A DNA stretch of 64,000 nt, from positions 186,001 through 250,000 of the forward strand of contig NZ_JACJUD010000003.1 of NCBI RefSeq assembly GCF_014174475.1, in the 5' to 3' direction. A model generated the notes under the pieces. It was not told the origin of the DNA and searched no databases. It worked only from the letters and a program-made list of their open reading frames with translations. The DNA comes from Aquipseudomonas ullengensis. GTDB taxonomy: Bacteria > Pseudomonadota > Gammaproteobacteria > Pseudomonadales > Pseudomonadaceae. This document shows, piece after piece, positions 56,504 through 64,000 of the stretch. How positions within the stretch are numbered: position 1 is the stretch's first letter; the number at the start of each line of letters is the position of its first letter. The position numbers were made by a program, and so were the translations under genes.

Positions 56504-58846
56504 ATGCAGACTGACGCGAAAGTGGTGCACCTGAACAAGGTAGCCCCTGAGCAATCGCCAGCTTCGCCGGCAGGAAGGCTTCCCGTGGCTCTTATTCAGG
56601 TGCGCGACAAAGCGGCACAGCAGCTCAAGCAGGCGCTGCAGGCGCTGTTCGACAATGCGGACGACACTCTCTTTGAGATGGCCGATCGCGCGAACAGCAA
56701 CGCCGAGCAGAACGCCTTCTTTGAAGCCATGCGCGACCTGCGCCTGAAGCGCAAGTCCATCGAGCGCGGCTTCCTGCAGAAGGTCTTCGAGAGCTTCGCC
56801 ACCCTCAATCAATACGAAATCGGCAAGCCGCCACAGCTGGCGCCTGTTTCGTTCGACAGTTTGTCTCTGGTGCAGGACGACGTCCTGGAAGAGTCGGTTG
56901 CCCTCGATGCCATGGTGGCGCGGGTGATGAGCCGTGACGGCATGGCATTGGGTCACCTGACCACCCGCCTCAACGCGATGATTACCCAGAAACTCGACGA
57001 CAAGAGCAATCCGCTCGGGCCGCGCATGCTCTGCGAGCGCTTCCTCGATGCCTGCGCCGGGCTGGGCGTGGAGATCCGGGTCAAGCTGATCATCCTCAAG
57101 CTGTTTGAAAAATACGTGCTGGCCGATCTCGACCAGCTCTATGCCGCGTCCAACCAGCAACTGGTCGAGGCTGGCGTGTTGCCGGAATTGAAGTCGGCTC
57201 CGCCGGCACGTCGCCAGGCGCCGGCTCAGCCGGGTACCGGCCGTGCAGCGCGCGATCAGGCTGCCGAGGTGGTTCAGGGCGAGTCCGCGGGCTACGGCAG
57301 TGCCGGTGAGCAGGAGGTCTTCGGCGTGTTGCAGGAGCTGCTGTCGCACGTGCGTGGCAGTGGCGCGGCTCCGCGCCGGCAGATGCCGGCCGATGCGCTG
57401 CCGATTTCCAGCAATGACCTGATGCGCCTGCTTTCTCACTTGCAGCAACGCCTGCCAGGTGAGATCGCGCCGGAACAGGATGACTACAACCTGCGCAGCC
57501 AGTTGGAACAGCTGCTGACCCGGGCCAGTGCCAAGAGTGGCAAGTCGCGGGTAGTCGGCGAAGTCGACGAGGATGTGATCAATCTGGTCGCCATGCTCTT
57601 CGAGTTCATTCTCGATGACCGCACCTTGCCGGACTCGCTCAAGGCGTTGATTGGCCGTCTGCAGATCCCGATGCTCAAGGTTGCGGTGCTGGACAAGACG
57701 TTCTTTAGTCGCGGCAGCCATCCGGCCCGTCGTCTGCTCAACGAGATTGCCTCTGCGGCGCTCGGCTGGAGTGGGCAGGGTGATGCGCAGCGCGATGTGC
57801 TGTATCAGCGCATCGAGCAGGTGGTGCAACGACTGCTCAATGACTTCAGCGATGATCCGGCGATCTTCTCCGATGTGCTGGCCGAGTTCCTTGCCTATAC
57901 CGGCGACGAGCGCCGCCGCAGCGAACTGCTGGAACAGCGCACCCGTGACGCCGAGGAAGGCCGGGCCAAGGCCGATCAGGCCCGCCAGCAGGTCGAGCAG
58001 GCGCTGAATGCGCGGTTGCTTGGCAAGACCCTGCCGGAGGTGGTGGTGCGTCTGCTGCAGGAAGGCTGGAGCAAGGTGCTGCAGCTGACCTGCCTCAAGC
58101 ACGGTGTCGAGTCTGATGACTGGCAGGCTGCGCTGGCGGTGATGGACGACCTGGTATGGAGCGTCGAGCCCCACGAGTCGCCGGAAGATCGCCTGCGCCT
58201 GCTGGAGCTGGTGCCTAGCCTGCTGAAATCCCTTCGTGACGGGTTGGCCAGTGCGGCCATCGATCCGTTCGTTACCAGCGAGTTCTTCAGCCAGCTGGAG
58301 TCGGTGCATGTGCAGGCCTTCCAGCGCTTCAAGCGCAGCCTGCCGGAAGTACAGCCAGAGCCCGAGCCGGAAGCTGTTGAAGGTGCGACAGCCGACGAAG
58401 GCGTGGCTGCCGAACTGAGCGGCATGCCGATGCTGGACTTGCCGTCGATCGATCTGGACCCGGTCGTCGAGCCGCCGGCGATGGTCGAGGTGGTCGAAGA
58501 AATTATCCTCCTGGCGCCGGGCGAGACCCGTCAGCAGGAGCCCGAAGCCAGCTTGCCGGATGACGATGAGGCGCTTGGTCAGGTCGACAGCCTGCGGGTT
58601 GGCAGCTGGGTGGAAATCCAGGAAGACGAAGAGCACAAGCTGCGCTGCAAGCTGGCGGCGATCATCAAGCCGACCGGCAAGTTCATCTTCGTCAACCGTA
58701 CCGGCATGAAGGTCCAGGAGAAGACGCGCATGGGCCTGGCAGTAGAGTTCCGTCGCGGCGCGATCCGTATGCTCGACGATGCGCTGCTGTTCGACCGGGC
58801 GCTGGAGTCGGTGATCGGCAACCTGCGCAAGCTCAAGGGCGACTGA
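56504..58846 (+). CDS. DUF1631 family protein, copy B
   Basis: The 780-residue soluble protein is collinear with copy A (41258-43636): EAMRDLRLKRKSIERGFLQ against DSMRDIRKLRPQVERSYHQ, a shared central DEDVINLVAMLFEFILDD, and a C-terminal module SWVEIQEDEEHKLRCKLAAI against TWFEFVQGEDTRALKLSWFS. The N-terminal block is ~30-240, a linker ~240-280 and a helical core ~330-560. An acidic, Glu/Pro-rich stretch (~610-690) precedes the C-terminal module. The function is unknown. It is followed by a terminator. Confidence 0.88.
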   Translation: MQTDAKVVHLNKVAPEQSPASPAGRLPVALIQVRDKAAQQLKQALQALFDNADDTLFEMADRANSNAEQNAFFEAMRDLRLKRKSIERGFLQKVFESFATLNQYEIGKPPQLAPVSFDSLSLVQDDVLEESVALDAMVARVMSRDGMALGHLTTRLNAMITQKLDDKSNPLGPRMLCERFLDACAGLGVEIRVKLIILKLFEKYVLADLDQLYAASNQQLVEAGVLPELKSAPPARRQAPAQPGTGRAARDQAAEVVQGESAGYGSAGEQEVFGVLQELLSHVRGSGAAPRRQMPADALPISSNDLMRLLSHLQQRLPGEIAPEQDDYNLRSQLEQLLTRASAKSGKSRVVGEVDEDVINLVAMLFEFILDDRTLPDSLKALIGRLQIPMLKVAVLDKTFFSRGSHPARRLLNEIASAALGWSGQGDAQRDVLYQRIEQVVQRLLNDFSDDPAIFSDVLAEFLAYTGDERRRSELLEQRTRDAEEGRAKADQARQQVEQALNARLLGKTLPEVVVRLLQEGWSKVLQLTCLKHGVESDDWQAALAVMDDLVWSVEPHESPEDRLRLLELVPSLLKSLRDGLASAAIDPFVTSEFFSQLESVHVQAFQRFKRSLPEVQPEPEPEAVEGATADEGVAAELSGMPMLDLPSIDLDPVVEPPAMVEVVEEIILLAPGETRQQEPEASLPDDDEALGQVDSLRVGSWVEIQEDEEHKLRCKLAAIIKPTGKFIFVNRTGMKVQEKTRMGLAVEFRRGAIRMLDDALLFDRALESVIGNLRKLKGD

Positions 58847-58864
58847 CGCCTTGCTTGTTTGCCT

Positions 58865-58900
58865 ACAACGCCCGGCCCTGTGCCGGGCGTTGTCGTTTCC
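58865..58900 (+). terminator. Terminator after DUF1631 copy B
   Basis: ACAACGCCCGGC / GCCGGGCGTTGT with a 5-base loop and CGTTT. Confidence 0.8.
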
Positions 58901-58946
58901 GGGTGGCCGCCTCTGCTAGAGTGGCGGCAGTGTTCAAGGAGCCCTT

Positions 58947-59507
58947 ATGCAGCTGGACCCCGTCACAGGCTGGTGCGCCGGTGTGCAGCACTGTCCATCG
59001 CCGAATTTCAATGCCCGCCCGAGTGGCGAGGTGTCTCTGTTGGTCATCCACAACATCAGTCTGCCGCCTGGCCAGTTCGGCACGGGCAAGGTGCAGCAGT
59101 TGTTCCAGAACTGTCTACCGGGCGACGAGCATCCGTATTTCGCCGATATCGTCCACTTACGGGTTTCGGCGCACTTCCTGATCGAGCGTGATGGCGGGGT
59201 GACCCAGTTCGTTGGTTGTGGCGAGCGCGCCTGGCATGCCGGTGTATCCCGTTTTGACGGGCGCGAGGGCTGTAACGATTTCTCCCTGGGAATCGAGTTG
59301 GAGGGCACGGACGAGCAGCCTTTCACCGATGCCCAGTATTCGAGCCTGGTCGCGCTGACCCGTCAGCTGTTGCAGGCCTATCCTGAATTGAGTGTCCAGC
59401 GCATCTGCGGTCACAGCGATATTGCTCCAGGGCGCAAGACCGACCCGGGGCCGTACTTCGACTGGGCGCGAATGCGTGCGGCGTTGAGCGAACGAGGGGA
59501 GCGGTAG
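58947..59507 (+). CDS. ampD: 1,6-anhydro-N-acetylmuramyl-L-alanine amidase AmpD
   Basis: The 186-residue cytosolic zinc amidase cleaves anhydro-muropeptides during peptidoglycan recycling and thereby keeps ampC beta-lactamase repressed. Zinc ligands: LLVIHNISLP (His), the later VSAHFLIERDGG and CGHSDIAPGRKTDPG (His and Asp). No signal peptide is visible. ampE follows at the next base. Confidence 0.96.
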   Translation: MQLDPVTGWCAGVQHCPSPNFNARPSGEVSLLVIHNISLPPGQFGTGKVQQLFQNCLPGDEHPYFADIVHLRVSAHFLIERDGGVTQFVGCGERAWHAGVSRFDGREGCNDFSLGIELEGTDEQPFTDAQYSSLVALTRQLLQAYPELSVQRICGHSDIAPGRKTDPGPYFDWARMRAALSERGER

Positions 59508-60338
59508 ATGAATTTCCTGGTGCTGTTGCTGGTGGTCTGGGTAGAGAAGCTGTCTTCCGGACGCCAGCGTATCCAGCAGGATGGCTTCTGGCGGCAATGG
59601 CTGGCGCGGGTCGAGGGGCGCCCGGGGGCGGAGCCGTGGATCTCGCTGGCGCTGCTGGTGCTGGTGCCGATGGCGCTGCTGGGGTTGCTGCTGTTGATCA
59701 TCCAGCCGCTGGCGTATGGCTGGCTGGCGCTGCCGGTGCATCTGCTGGTGCTGGTCTACAGCCTGGGGCGTGGCGATGTGCTGACGGCCCTGGGGCCGTT
59801 TCGTGATGCCTGGCGCCGTGGTGACGAGCAGGCCGCCCTGCATGTGGCCGAGCGTGACATGGGCCTGGAGGCCGATGCTGAGGCGGAACTGCTGCTGCGC
59901 GTGCAGGGTTATGAGCTGTGGCAGGCCTATCAGGGCTTTTTCGCGGTGATCTTCTGGTATGCCCTGCTGGGGCCGGCATTGGCGCTGGCCTATCGCCTGC
60001 TGGCATTGACCGCCGAGCACGCCACCCAACCGGTTCTGGCCGAGCGCGCCGCGCAACTGCGGCATGCCCTGGACTGGCTGCCGGTGCGGTTTTTGGCCGC
60101 CAGCTTTGCCCTGGTCGGCAATTTCGCTGCGGTCAGTCGCGCGGTGCTGCACGATCTGCTGGCCTGGGATATTCCGGCCGCCGATCTGCTGAGCAACGCC
60201 GGGCGCGCGGCCGGCGAACTACCCGAACCGCAAGCCGGCGAGGCGGGGGTCAATAGCCTGGATGAGTTGTGGCAGTTACTGGTGCGTTCGGCGGTGCTCT
60301 GGTACGCGGCGTTTGCCGTGTGGATTCTGCTGTTCTAG
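59508..60338 (+). CDS. ampE: AmpE inner-membrane protein
   Basis: The 276-residue polytopic protein starts MNFLVLLLVVWVEKLSSGR and has about four helices (~1-10, 45-85, 143-165, 258-275). It shares the conserved ampD-ampE operon with no gap. The protein is thought to be a sensor or CobD/CbiB-like relative; its exact role is not established. Confidence 0.93.
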   Translation: MNFLVLLLVVWVEKLSSGRQRIQQDGFWRQWLARVEGRPGAEPWISLALLVLVPMALLGLLLLIIQPLAYGWLALPVHLLVLVYSLGRGDVLTALGPFRDAWRRGDEQAALHVAERDMGLEADAEAELLLRVQGYELWQAYQGFFAVIFWYALLGPALALAYRLLALTAEHATQPVLAERAAQLRHALDWLPVRFLAASFALVGNFAAVSRAVLHDLLAWDIPAADLLSNAGRAAGELPEPQAGEAGVNSLDELWQLLVRSAVLWYAAFAVWILLF

Positions 60339-60778
60339 GCAACTCCTTTGGCGTCAGTCGATCCAGGTCGGATCAACCCGGTGAACGGTGTGGCATAAGA
60401 TTTCGTGATGACGGGGCGCGCGCCTGAGCGGGTGCGGCTGCCGCCGTTCGTCGGCGCCCGGTTTAGCCTGGATTCCACGGCTGGCACGACTCAGGTCAAT
60501 GCCGGTACGGATTACAGGCGTACTCTTAACCTTAAGTTACAGAGGATGGGGTCGATATCCGGTATACAGGTCACCATTGGGGCGTGTACCTGCCTGGTGC
60601 ATCCCTTGCGGGAACTGTTGACGACCTTCTGTGGCTACTGGCTGCAGGGGCCAGCAGGAACCGCTGCCTGAGGCGCTCGATCGTCGCAGGCTTCATGTAC
60701 TGATTACATTATCTTGCCGTTCAATTCCCGGTCTGCTCCCGGCCGGAATACAACAATAATGGCAACAGGAGACGTCTA
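60339..60778. other. Intergenic leader of the chemoreceptor gene (440 bases)
   Basis: No convincing gene is seen; an 88-codon open frame at 60405-60671 lacks protein-like composition. The stretch has a lower GC patch (60531-60560, TTAACCTTAAGTTACAG) and ends with AGGAG before the GTG start. No confident flagellar sigma-28 site is seen. Confidence 0.5.
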
Positions 60779-62809
60779 GTGAATAGCGTGCTGTATCCGG
60801 CCATAGCGCTCATGAACCGCCTGAGCTTCGGTATGAAGTTCAGTTTGATCAGCGTACTTTTCTTCCTGCCCATGCTGGTCACCAACTTCTACCTGGTGCG
60901 CGACTCCTATCACGAGTTCGTCGATACCCGCACCGAACTGCAAAGCATCGGCCTGCTCAAGGACAGCCTCAAGCTGCGCCGTGATCTCGAGCAGCTCAAT
61001 GATTTGCTCGAAATCAACGCCGCGCTGGGCCAATCCGGCGAGTCGGAAGCGTTGCTGGCGCAGATCAATACCCTGCAAGAGCGCGTGCAGACGGCCATCG
61101 ACGGCTTGGCGCCGAGCAGCCAGGACGAGCAGAAGGTCGCCGAATTCAACACTCAGCGTGATGCGATCAAGACCGCTCTCGCCGCCGTCCTGCAGGAGGA
61201 GTCGCAGCGCAGCAAGGCTGGCCTGGTGGTCAAGGCGCTGGATAACGCCGAAGTCTTCATCAAGTTCGTTGCCAGCCAGGCGGGCCTTAGTCAGGACACT
61301 GACCTGACGGTGCGGCAGATGTCCGAACTGGTCACCAGTGTCACCCCACCGGTGACCAAGGCGCTGAGCAAGGGCCGTGCGCTGGGTTCCACGTCGCTGG
61401 GCCTGCACATCCTCGGTTCGTCCGACAGCGGCAAGCTCGACGAGCTGCTGGCCGAGCTGGAAAAGCTCAATGCCGAGTACGGCTTCAAGATCCAGAGCGC
61501 GCTGCAGGACAAGCCCAAGGCCCAGCAGGCCCTGAGTACGCTGGCCGATGACAGCCGCAGCACCCTGACCGCCGCCAACACGCGCCTGGAGGAAGAAATC
61601 CTCATGGCCGACAGCCTGGACGCATCCTGGCAGGCCTTCTTCGACACCAGCAGCGCGGACATCGACAAGACCTATGCGCTGAACGACGCCGTGCTGCAGT
61701 TCCTCGACCAGGAACTGGGCCAGCGCCTGGGGCAGAAGCGCACGCAGATGATCCTGCTCGTCGCGGCCCTGGTGCTGGTGTTCCTGCTGATCGGCTACCT
61801 CTACGGCGGCTTCTACGTGTCCACCCGCACCACCCTCAAGGGCTTCGGCAAGACCCTCGGCCAGGTCGCCGCCGGCGACATGACCGTCAAGGTCAGCGTC
61901 AAGAGCCAGGACGAGCTGGGCGAGCTGGGCCAAGTGTTCAACGGCACCGTGGAGAAAATTCGCGAGCTGATCGATCTGGTTGGCAAGACCGTCACCGAGG
62001 TCGAGCGCCAGGCCGACAAGGTCGAAGTGGTTTCCGGCGAGAGCAGCCAGGCGGTCAGCGCCCAGCGTGGGCAGATCGAACAGGTCGCCACGGCGATGAA
62101 CCAGATGTCCGCCACCGCCCAGGAGGTCGCGCGCAGCGCTGCCGCCGCCGTGGGCAGTGCGCAGAGCGTCAACGAGGAGACGGTCAGCGGTCGTGCCCTG
62201 GTGGAATCGCAGGTCGGCAGCATTCAGCGCCTGGCCAGCGAGATCGATCAGTCGGTCACGGTGATCAACCAGCTGGCCTCCGACAGCGCCTCGATCAGCC
62301 AGGTGCTGGAAGTGATCAAGGGCATTGCCGGGCAGACCAACCTGCTCGCGCTCAACGCGGCCATCGAGGCGGCACGTGCCGGTGAGCAGGGCCGTGGGTT
62401 TGCCGTGGTGGCCGACGAGGTGCGCAACCTGGCCAAGCGTACGCACCAGTCCACCGAGGAAATCGAGCAGATGATCGGCCGCCTGCAGACCGGGGTTAAC
62501 GCCACGGTGACTGCCATGAACGGTAGCCACCAGATGGTCGACAGCACCGTCAGCCAGTCCTCGCAGGTGCAACTGGCGCTGGAGAACATCCTCGGCGCGG
62601 TCGGCATGATCGTCGACCAGAACCAGCAGATCGCTGCTGCCGCCGAGCAGCAGACCGCCGTGGCTCACGATATCGACATGAACATCGTCGAGATCAATCA
62701 GGCGGGCGAGCGTACGGCCGAAGGCGCAGTACAGACCGAGCAGGCCAGCCGTGAGCTGTCCGACCAGGTGGCGCGCCTCAAGCAGCTGATCAGCACCTTC
62801 CGCGTCTGA
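60779..62809 (+). CDS. Methyl-accepting chemotaxis protein
   Basis: The 676-residue receptor has TM1 at ~22-42, a large (~280 aa) helical periplasmic domain rich in Asp/Glu/Ala, TM2 at ~322-345, a HAMP linker ([20 protein letters not shown]) and a long signalling domain. The hairpin tip reads [20 protein letters not shown] and [17 protein letters not shown]. There is no C-terminal CheR pentapeptide. The GTG start follows AGGAGACGTCTA. The ligand cannot be read from sequence. PAO1 PA4520 occupies this place. Confidence 0.94.
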   Translation: MNSVLYPAIALMNRLSFGMKFSLISVLFFLPMLVTNFYLVRDSYHEFVDTRTELQSIGLLKDSLKLRRDLEQLNDLLEINAALGQSGESEALLAQINTLQERVQTAIDGLAPSSQDEQKVAEFNTQRDAIKTALAAVLQEESQRSKAGLVVKALDNAEVFIKFVASQAGLSQDTDLTVRQMSELVTSVTPPVTKALSKGRALGSTSLGLHILGSSDSGKLDELLAELEKLNAEYGFKIQSALQDKPKAQQALSTLADDSRSTLTAANTRLEEEILMADSLDASWQAFFDTSSADIDKTYALNDAVLQFLDQELGQRLGQKRTQMILLVAALVLVFLLIGYLYGGFYVSTRTTLKGFGKTLGQVAAGDMTVKVSVKSQDELGELGQVFNGTVEKIRELIDLVGKTVTEVERQADKVEVVSGESSQAVSAQRGQIEQVATAMNQMSATAQEVARSAAAAVGSAQSVNEETVSGRALVESQVGSIQRLASEIDQSVTVINQLASDSASISQVLEVIKGIAGQTNLLALNAAIEAARAGEQGRGFAVVADEVRNLAKRTHQSTEEIEQMIGRLQTGVNATVTAMNGSHQMVDSTVSQSSQVQLALENILGAVGMIVDQNQQIAAAAEQQTAVAHDIDMNIVEINQAGERTAEGAVQTEQASRELSDQVARLKQLISTFRV

Positions 62810-62826
62810 TCGATACGCGGTTGAAA

Positions 62827-62852
62827 CAAAGCCCGCCAATTGGCGGGCTTTG
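62827..62852 (+). terminator. Terminator after the chemoreceptor gene
   Basis: CAAAGCCCGCC / GGCGGGCTTTG around AATT, with a T-rich tail. Confidence 0.82.
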
Positions 62853-62895
62853 TCGTTTCTGGGGCGAGTGACCCCCGATGCTGGATTGTGCCCCT

Positions 62896-62960
62896 GTAGG
62901 CGCGAGCTCTGCTCGCGAAGCTCTTGCGCTGCCTGGTTCGCGAGCAGAGCTCGCTCCTAC
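62896..62960. repeat. REP-like inverted pair
   Basis: Two 24-base arms (62896-62919 and 62937-62960) are reverse complements with one mismatch, separated by 17 bases. Each begins with GTAGG and contains CGAGCTCTGCTCGCGAA, resembling pseudomonad REP sequences (GTAGGAGCGGGCTTGCCCGCGAA type). Confidence 0.75.
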
Positions 62961-63006
62961 GGCTGCCTGCTATTGCGAAGAACAGCAGCGGGTTTGTCAT
63001 TTCAGG

Positions 63007-63059
63007 GTAGGGCGGGTGCAACCCGCGGTGCTTGTTCTCGCGGGTTGCACCCGCCCTAC
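63007..63059. repeat. Second inverted repeat overlapping the TatD-family stop
   Basis: Perfect 21-bp arms (63007-63027 and 63039-63059), starting GTAGGGCGGGTGCAACCCGCG, around 11 bases. It belongs to a different repeat type from 62896-62960. The distal arm contains the stop codon of the TatD-family gene (63056-63058). Confidence 0.8.
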
Positions 63060-63847
63060 GGGGTCGGCCAGCCGAACAGCTCGGCGGCGTTGTGGCTGCT
63101 GGCGGTGGCCAGCTCTTCCGGGCTGATACCGCGTAGCTCGGCGAGCACGCGGCAGATGTCGGCCAGGTATTCGGGGCTGTTGCGCTGGTTGGGGTGCATG
63201 GCTGGGGCCATGTCCGGGGCGTCGGTTTCCAGCACGATCGCCTCCAGCGGTAATTGCGCCACCACCTTGCGTAGGCGCAGGGCCTGCGGCCAGGTTGGCG
63301 CGCCGCCGAGGCCGAGCTTGAAGCCCAGCTTGAGGTATTCGCGGGCTTCTTCAACGCTGCCAGCGAAGGCATGGATGATGCCGCCGCGCCGAGGACGCAA
63401 GCGTTTGAGCGTGGCGATGGTCGCGGCATGGGCACGCCGCACATGCAGCAGCACCGGCAGCTCGACCTCGTTGGCCAGCATCAGCTGTGCTTCGAACAGT
63501 TCCTGCTGGCGTTGGCGATCGAGCTGTTCGAGGAAGTAGTCCAAACCGAATTCACCTACCGCGCACAGGCGCGGGTGGCTGGCCAGGCGCTGCAGCCAGT
63601 CGCGCAGCTCGGCGAGGTGTTCGGGTTGGTGCTGCTCGAGGTACACCGGGTGCAAGCCGAAGGCCGCGTACAGGCCGTCTTCCTGTTGTACCAGGTCCCA
63701 CAGGCGCTGCCAGTTGGCCTGGTACACGCCGAGCACCACCAGCTTCGCCACGCCGGCCGCACGGCTGCGCGCCAGCAGTTCGGCGCGGTCGGCGTCGAAG
63801 TCGGGGAAGTCGAGGTGGGTGTGAGTGTCGATCAGCTGCATGGGCAT
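63056..63847 (-). CDS. TatD-family metal-dependent hydrolase
   Basis: The 263-residue TIM-barrel protein has metal ligands in IDTHTHLDFPDF, EFGLDYF, LPVLLHVRRAHA and IIHAFAGS, with VLETDAPDM near the C-terminus. TatD enzymes are 3'-5' DNases or related deoxyribonucleases. The last codons and stop lie inside a repeat element, so the C-terminus (GWPTP) is partly repeat-encoded. In P. putida a TatD gene precedes cra/fruR; here the window ends before that. Confidence 0.92.
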   Translation of the reverse strand: MPMQLIDTHTHLDFPDFDADRAELLARSRAAGVAKLVVLGVYQANWQRLWDLVQQEDGLYAAFGLHPVYLEQHQPEHLAELRDWLQRLASHPRLCAVGEFGLDYFLEQLDRQRQQELFEAQLMLANEVELPVLLHVRRAHAATIATLKRLRPRRGGIIHAFAGSVEEAREYLKLGFKLGLGGAPTWPQALRLRKVVAQLPLEAIVLETDAPDMAPAMHPNQRNSPEYLADICRVLAELRGISPEELATASSHNAAELFGWPTP

Positions 63848-64000
63848 TTTTACGCTGGCCAGGGCCCACAGGATCGGGCATTTTGCGGCGGGCTGCCAGC
63901 GCGGGGGAGCATTCCCCGGTTTCGTCAGTCAGACCTGGTAAGTCTTATCGTTTGGAGGTGTGGGCGCATGCCGGGAGTCGAATGTGCGGATGCGTAAGCT
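63848..64000. other. Right-edge region upstream of the TatD gene
   Basis: The last 153 bases contain no complete gene. GGAGGTG at about 63954 could be a ribosome site for a rightward gene, but no start codon gives a recognisable protein before the edge. Confidence 0.3.

Noticed and set aside
60405..60671. 88-codon frame in the chemoreceptor leader
   Set aside because: Mixed composition, no recognisable domain and no clear ribosome site.
60700..60740. Flagellar sigma-28 promoter before the chemoreceptor
   Set aside because: CTTGCCGTTCAA resembles a -10 but no TAAA-type -35 is found at the right spacing.
60776..62839. 687-codon frame antisense to the chemoreceptor
   Set aside because: Mirrors the coding frame; composition typical of shadow frames and no independent evidence.
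63371..63997. 208-codon frame antisense to the TatD-family gene
   Set aside because: Overlaps a clear TatD coding region; shadow composition.

Overview
The window looks like chromosomal DNA of a Pseudomonas species: high GC, dense short-spaced operons, and a gene order from fklB to the chemoreceptor that follows P. aeruginosa PAO1 PA4572 to PA4520 with a few losses. No prophage, insertion sequence or CRISPR array is visible. The species cannot be named from this stretch.

Layout. 1-9.7 kb: a truncated membrane sensor-like gene, ettA, a DUF4105 outer-membrane-type protein, a DksA-like zinc-finger protein, the Lon-like protease asrA, a small unknown protein between DnaA-box-like sites, yqhA and fklB. 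9.8-23 kb: an 80-residue protein behind a Fur-box-like site, ispB, rplU-rpmA-obg, proB-creA, rpsT, murJ, then ribF-ileS-lspA-fkpB-ispH. 23-34.9 kb: type IV pilus minor pilins and PilY1 (fimT, fimU-pilV-pilW-pilX-pilY1-pilE), thiO, and the pilus two-component system pilS-pilR. 34.9-43.6 kb: a small PP0621-like protein, bamD, rluD-pgeF, clpB behind a heat-shock-type promoter, a PilZ-domain protein and a DUF1631 protein. 43.8-49.2 kb: tRNA-Asn/Pro/Lys, ndh, small conserved genes, yacG and coaE. 49.2-55.3 kb: pilD-pilC-pilB divergent from pilA, then an AT-richer membrane sulfatase-fold gene and a decayed tRNA-Thr. 55.3-64 kb: nadC, a second DUF1631 protein, ampD-ampE, a methyl-accepting chemotaxis protein, REP-like repeats and a TatD-family nuclease.

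Functional picture. Much of a type IV pilus system is present: major pilin, minor pilins, tip adhesin PilY1, assembly ATPase PilB, platform protein PilC, prepilin peptidase PilD and the PilS/PilR regulators. A -24/-12 (sigma-54) promoter upstream of pilA fits PilR control. The housekeeping genes serve translation (rplU, rpmA, rpsT, ileS, obg, rluD, ettA), envelope assembly (murJ, bamD, lspA, ampD/E, pgeF), isoprenoids (ispB, ispH) and cofactors (ribF, coaE, nadC, thiO).

The most interesting locus is 53.2-55.3 kb. It holds a very short four-cysteine pilin followed by a five-helix membrane enzyme of the sulfatase/alkaline-phosphatase fold, ending in a degenerate tRNA-Thr. In P. aeruginosa this slot carries interchangeable pilin-modification genes. 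The sulfatase-fold protein is therefore a candidate pilin phospho-form transferase, analogous in principle to neisserial PptA/PptB. Second is a PilY1 whose von Willebrand A domain appears split by three tandem beta-sandwich repeats. All functional statements rest on reading the sequence and on memory of protein families; no database search was run.
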